A stretch of 23,359 bases of DNA. It comes from an uncultured bacterium. GTDB taxonomy: Bacteria > Actinomycetota > Coriobacteriia > Coriobacteriales > Coriobacteriaceae. Numbering within the stretch: the stretch's first letter is position 1; each line of letters opens with the position of its first letter. The stretch is from assembly GCA_905215815.1 (NCBI GenBank), contig CAJMRN010000021.1, positions 1-23,359 on the forward strand. The letters are read 5' to 3'. The notes beneath the pieces are model-generated. The model made no database searches, was not told where the DNA came from, and saw only the letters and a program-made list of their open reading frames with translations. A program made the position numbers and the translations under genes. Positions 21,236 to 23,359 of this stretch are shown here, in pieces.

Positions 21236-22213
21236 CTACTTGCCGACAACGCCTTCGGCGTCCCACCAGTCGAGCTGGGCGATGTTGTCGCGGATGTGCT
21301 GGCAGCTCTTGTGGAAGCCCTCGAGCTCGTGCTCGGACAGGTCCAGTGTGTAGACTTCCTCGACGCCCTCGGCACCGATCACGCACGGCAGGGAGGTAAA
21401 GATGCCCTCCTCGCCATACTGGCCGGTCATAAGCGTAGAGGCCGAAAGCACGGCGTGCTCGTTGTGCAGCACGGCGGCGCAGACGCGCGCGGCGGAGTTG
21501 GCGACGGCGTACTCGGTGCACTGCTTGCCCTGGTAGGTTACGTAGCCGCCCTTGCGCGCGAGCTCCTCAATCTCCATGTGGTCGAAGGCATACTTGTCGG
21601 GGTTCTCGGCCTGAAGTTCGTTGAGGCTCTTGCCGGCGATGGTCGCGGCCTTAAAGGCAGCCAGCTGGCTAAAGCCGTGCTCGCCAATCATATAAGCATC
21701 GATGGACTTGGGGCTGATGCCGCATTTCTTGGAAATCTCGGAATGCAAACGCGCAGAATCCAGGCCGCAACCCGAGCCGATGATCTTCTTGGGATCGTAA
21801 CCGGTCAGGTGCCACAGCTCGGTGCACACGACGTCACAGGGGTTGGAGATGCTCACGAAGATGCCGTCAAAGCCGGCGTCGATGATGCGCTTGGCAAAGG
21901 TGCGGGCGGCGTCGGTGGTAAAGAACAACTCGCCGTCGCGGTTGCCAGCGGCCAGCGCGACCTTACCGGCAGCGTTGACAATGACGTCGCAGCAGGCCAG
22001 CTCCTCGTAGTGGTCGTAGCAGTTGACGATCTTGGTGTTGTACGGGACAAACGAAAGGGAGTCGCGCAAGTCCTGGACCTCGGACGTCACCTTGGCCTCG
22101 TTGATATCGCACAGGTACAGCTCATCGGCAATGCCCTGCATAAGTAGGCTGTTGGCGACATGTGCTCCTACGTGGCCCTGGCCGACCACACCGATCTTAC
22201 GCGTCTGGTACAT
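21236..22213 (-). CDS. L-lactate/L-2-hydroxyisocaproate dehydrogenase family protein
   Basis: This 325-residue NAD-dependent 2-hydroxyacid dehydrogenase of the lactate/malate fold would reduce a 2-oxo acid to the L-hydroxy acid and regenerate NAD in fermentation. The Rossmann motif is GQGHVG (11-16), with Asp36 in LCDINEAK for NAD ribose. SNPCDVV (123-129), LDSARL (151-156, Asp152 and Arg155) and GEHG (177-180, His179) give the catalytic dyad and substrate Arg. The mobile loop is AAGKVALAAGNRDGELFF, unlike the usual AGxPRKPG of lactate dehydrogenase, and resembles hydroxyisocaproate dehydrogenases with larger substrates. AGGA is 7 bases before the ATG ending at 22213. Upstream in-frame codons to 22252 overlap the RBS. 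It is divergent from metA. Confidence 0.85.
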   Translation of the reverse strand: MYQTRKIGVVGQGHVGAHVANSLLMQGIADELYLCDINEAKVTSEVQDLRDSLSFVPYNTKIVNCYDHYEELACCDVIVNAAGKVALAAGNRDGELFFTTDAARTFAKRIIDAGFDGIFVSISNPCDVVCTELWHLTGYDPKKIIGSGCGLDSARLHSEISKKCGISPKSIDAYMIGEHGFSQLAAFKAATIAGKSLNELQAENPDKYAFDHMEIEELARKGGYVTYQGKQCTEYAVANSAARVCAAVLHNEHAVLSASTLMTGQYGEEGIFTSLPCVIGAEGVEEVYTLDLSEHELEGFHKSCQHIRDNIAQLDWWDAEGVVGK

Positions 22214-22412
22214 ATATGTATCCTTTCGGCCGAGTTTTTCGCGTCGAACCATTGTAACGTTCTGCTGTTACTTTGCTAGGCTAAAGTGCCGTAGATTTTG
22301 GGACATGCCTTAATCTCTACTTTTGGAGTGATTTGGGCCGTTGACGGCATCGCTGGGCGATGCGCTCGCGCGGATGGGGCCGGTCGTTGTACCATAGCTG
22401 CAACTGACTCGT

Positions 22413-22418
22413 AAGGAG
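22413..22418 (+). promoter_or_regulatory. metA: RBS of metA
   Basis: AAGGAG lies 5 bases before ATG 22424 and fixes that start. The rest of the 210-bp divergent gap 22214-22423 shows no convincing promoter, S-box or other riboswitch core. Confidence 0.7.
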
Positions 22419-22423
22419 CATCC

Positions 22424-23350
22424 ATGCCCATTCGTATCCCCGACGCTCTCCCTGCCGCCGCGCAGCTCGAGAGCGAGAACATCTTTGTCATGACCGAGTA
22501 CCGCGCGCTGCACCAGGACATCCGTCCGCTGCGCGTGCTCATCCTCAACCTCATGCCCACTAAGATCGCCACTGAGACGCAGATCATGCGCAAGCTCTCC
22601 AACACGCCGCTGCAGGTGGAGGTGGACCTGCTGCGCACCAAGACGCACGAGGCCACGCACGTGAGCGCCGGCCACCTGGAGACGTTCTACCGCACGTTCG
22701 ACGACATCCGCGACATCCACTACGACGGCCTGATCATCACGGGCGCGCCGGTGGAGCAGATGCCGTTCGAGGAGGTCGACTACTGGCCCGAGCTCTGCCA
22801 GATCATGGATTGGTCCACCACGCACGTGCACTCTACGCTGCACATTTGTTGGGGCGCGCAGGCGGGGCTCTACCATCATTACGGTATCCAGAAGTACGAC
22901 CTGCCGGCAAAGGCGAGTGGCGTGTTTGAGCATTATCTGGTGAAGCCGCAAAGCCCGCTGGTTCGCGGCTTTGACGACCGTTTCTATGCCGTGCATTCGC
23001 GCAACACCGATGTGCGCCGTGAGGACGTGGAGGCCGAGCCACAGCTTGAGGTCGTGGCCGTGTCAGACGAGGTGGGCCTGTACATCGTCAAGTCGACCGA
23101 CAGCCGTCGCTTCTTTGTATTTGGTCACCCCGAGTACGATACCGACACGTTGCGTCTGGAGTACGAGCGCGACGTTAAGCGCGGGCTCAACCCTCAGGTG
23201 CCGGCGCATTACTTCCCGAACGACGACCCCACCGCCGAGCCGCGCAACGTCTGGCGCAGCCAGGCTCAGCTGTTCTACACCAACTGGCTCAACTACTACG
23301 TCTACCAGACCACGCCCTACGACCTGGCCCGCGCCGGCGAGGAGCACTAG
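22424..23350 (+). CDS. metA: Homoserine O-acyltransferase MetA, probably acetyl-CoA-specific
   Basis: MetA activates homoserine by O-acylation in methionine synthesis. The 308-residue protein has the full family pattern: MPIRIPDALPAAAQLESENIFVM start, LNLMPTKIATETQ (41-53), the nucleophile Cys142 in ICWGAQAGLY, His235 and Glu237 in FGHPEYD, and a C-terminal NWLNYYVYQTTPYDL. Residue 111 is Glu (GAPVE). In published work on MetA, Glu111 goes with acetyl-CoA use and Gly111, as in E. coli, with succinyl-CoA, so O-acetylhomoserine is the likely product. Start ATG 22424 has AAGGAG 5 bases upstream. Gene order (divergent from the dehydrogenase) suggests its own promoter. The gene is complete, ending 9 bases before the window's end. 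Confidence 0.93.
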   Translation: MPIRIPDALPAAAQLESENIFVMTEYRALHQDIRPLRVLILNLMPTKIATETQIMRKLSNTPLQVEVDLLRTKTHEATHVSAGHLETFYRTFDDIRDIHYDGLIITGAPVEQMPFEEVDYWPELCQIMDWSTTHVHSTLHICWGAQAGLYHHYGIQKYDLPAKASGVFEHYLVKPQSPLVRGFDDRFYAVHSRNTDVRREDVEAEPQLEVVAVSDEVGLYIVKSTDSRRFFVFGHPEYDTDTLRLEYERDVKRGLNPQVPAHYFPNDDPTAEPRNVWRSQAQLFYTNWLNYYVYQTTPYDLARAGEEH

Positions 23351-23359
23351 GCCGTCGGG

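Noticed and set aside
21296..22147. 283-residue plus-strand frame
   Set aside because: It is the mirror of the dehydrogenase gene, with no motif and no RBS.
22214..22423. SAM-type riboswitch before metA
   Set aside because: No S-box or SAM-II/III core and no terminator/antiterminator pair could be recognised in the 210-bp gap.

Overview
Nearly all of the window (about 1.69 kb to the end) reads as chromosome from a high-GC gut Coriobacteriia, most likely Collinsella. The grounds are protein similarity from memory, strong GC-ending codon bias, short RBS spacings and the style of the intergenic repeats. The first ~1.67 kb does not fit. The 3' end of an RNase G gene and the first ~430 codons of mfd look like Bacteroidales (Alistipes-like). 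They are joined in frame to a Collinsella-like mfd C-terminal part inside a conserved PGDYVVH motif. This is probably an assembly or template-switch chimera rather than a natural gene.

Layout. 2-3697: rng fragment and chimeric mfd. 3.9-6.5 kb: general genes on the plus strand (PAP2-type phosphatase, threonine aldolase-like enzyme, PAT-like GNAT acetyltransferase). 6.5-21.1 kb: a phosphosugar region with three GntR/HutC regulators, three paralogous double-SIS proteins of the FrlB/GfrF (fructosamine-6-phosphate deglycase) type, a complete mannose-family PTS (fused EIIA-EIIB, EIIC, EIID) and an EamA-type exporter. A HAD phosphatase, a YitT-family membrane protein and recQ are interleaved with these. 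21.2-22.2 kb: an L-lactate/2-hydroxyisocaproate dehydrogenase on the minus strand. 22.4-23.35 kb: metA, with the residue associated with acetyl-CoA use.

How the genes may work together (inference): the PTS would import and phosphorylate an Amadori-type or amino-sugar substrate. The SIS enzymes would split the phosphorylated product into a hexose phosphate and an amine or amino acid. The EamA protein could export the amine. Three candidate operator families can be read by eye: AACTTGTATG between gntR-1 and SIS-1; TATAACG/CGTTATA before the exporter, the PTS operon and gntR-2; and 10-bp-phased ATAGRAY pairs before SIS-3. They suggest one regulator per module. SIS-1 has a shortened phosphate-binding loop and an altered active-site motif, so it may have another substrate or role.

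The intergenic space holds several repeat families. One is a two-block structured element found directly after three stop codons, with hairpins that differ in sequence but are conserved in position. Three others are long palindromes of MITE or REP type. A further short repeat contains CCTACCAAAAT. No tRNA, rRNA, CRISPR array, transposase or phage gene was seen.
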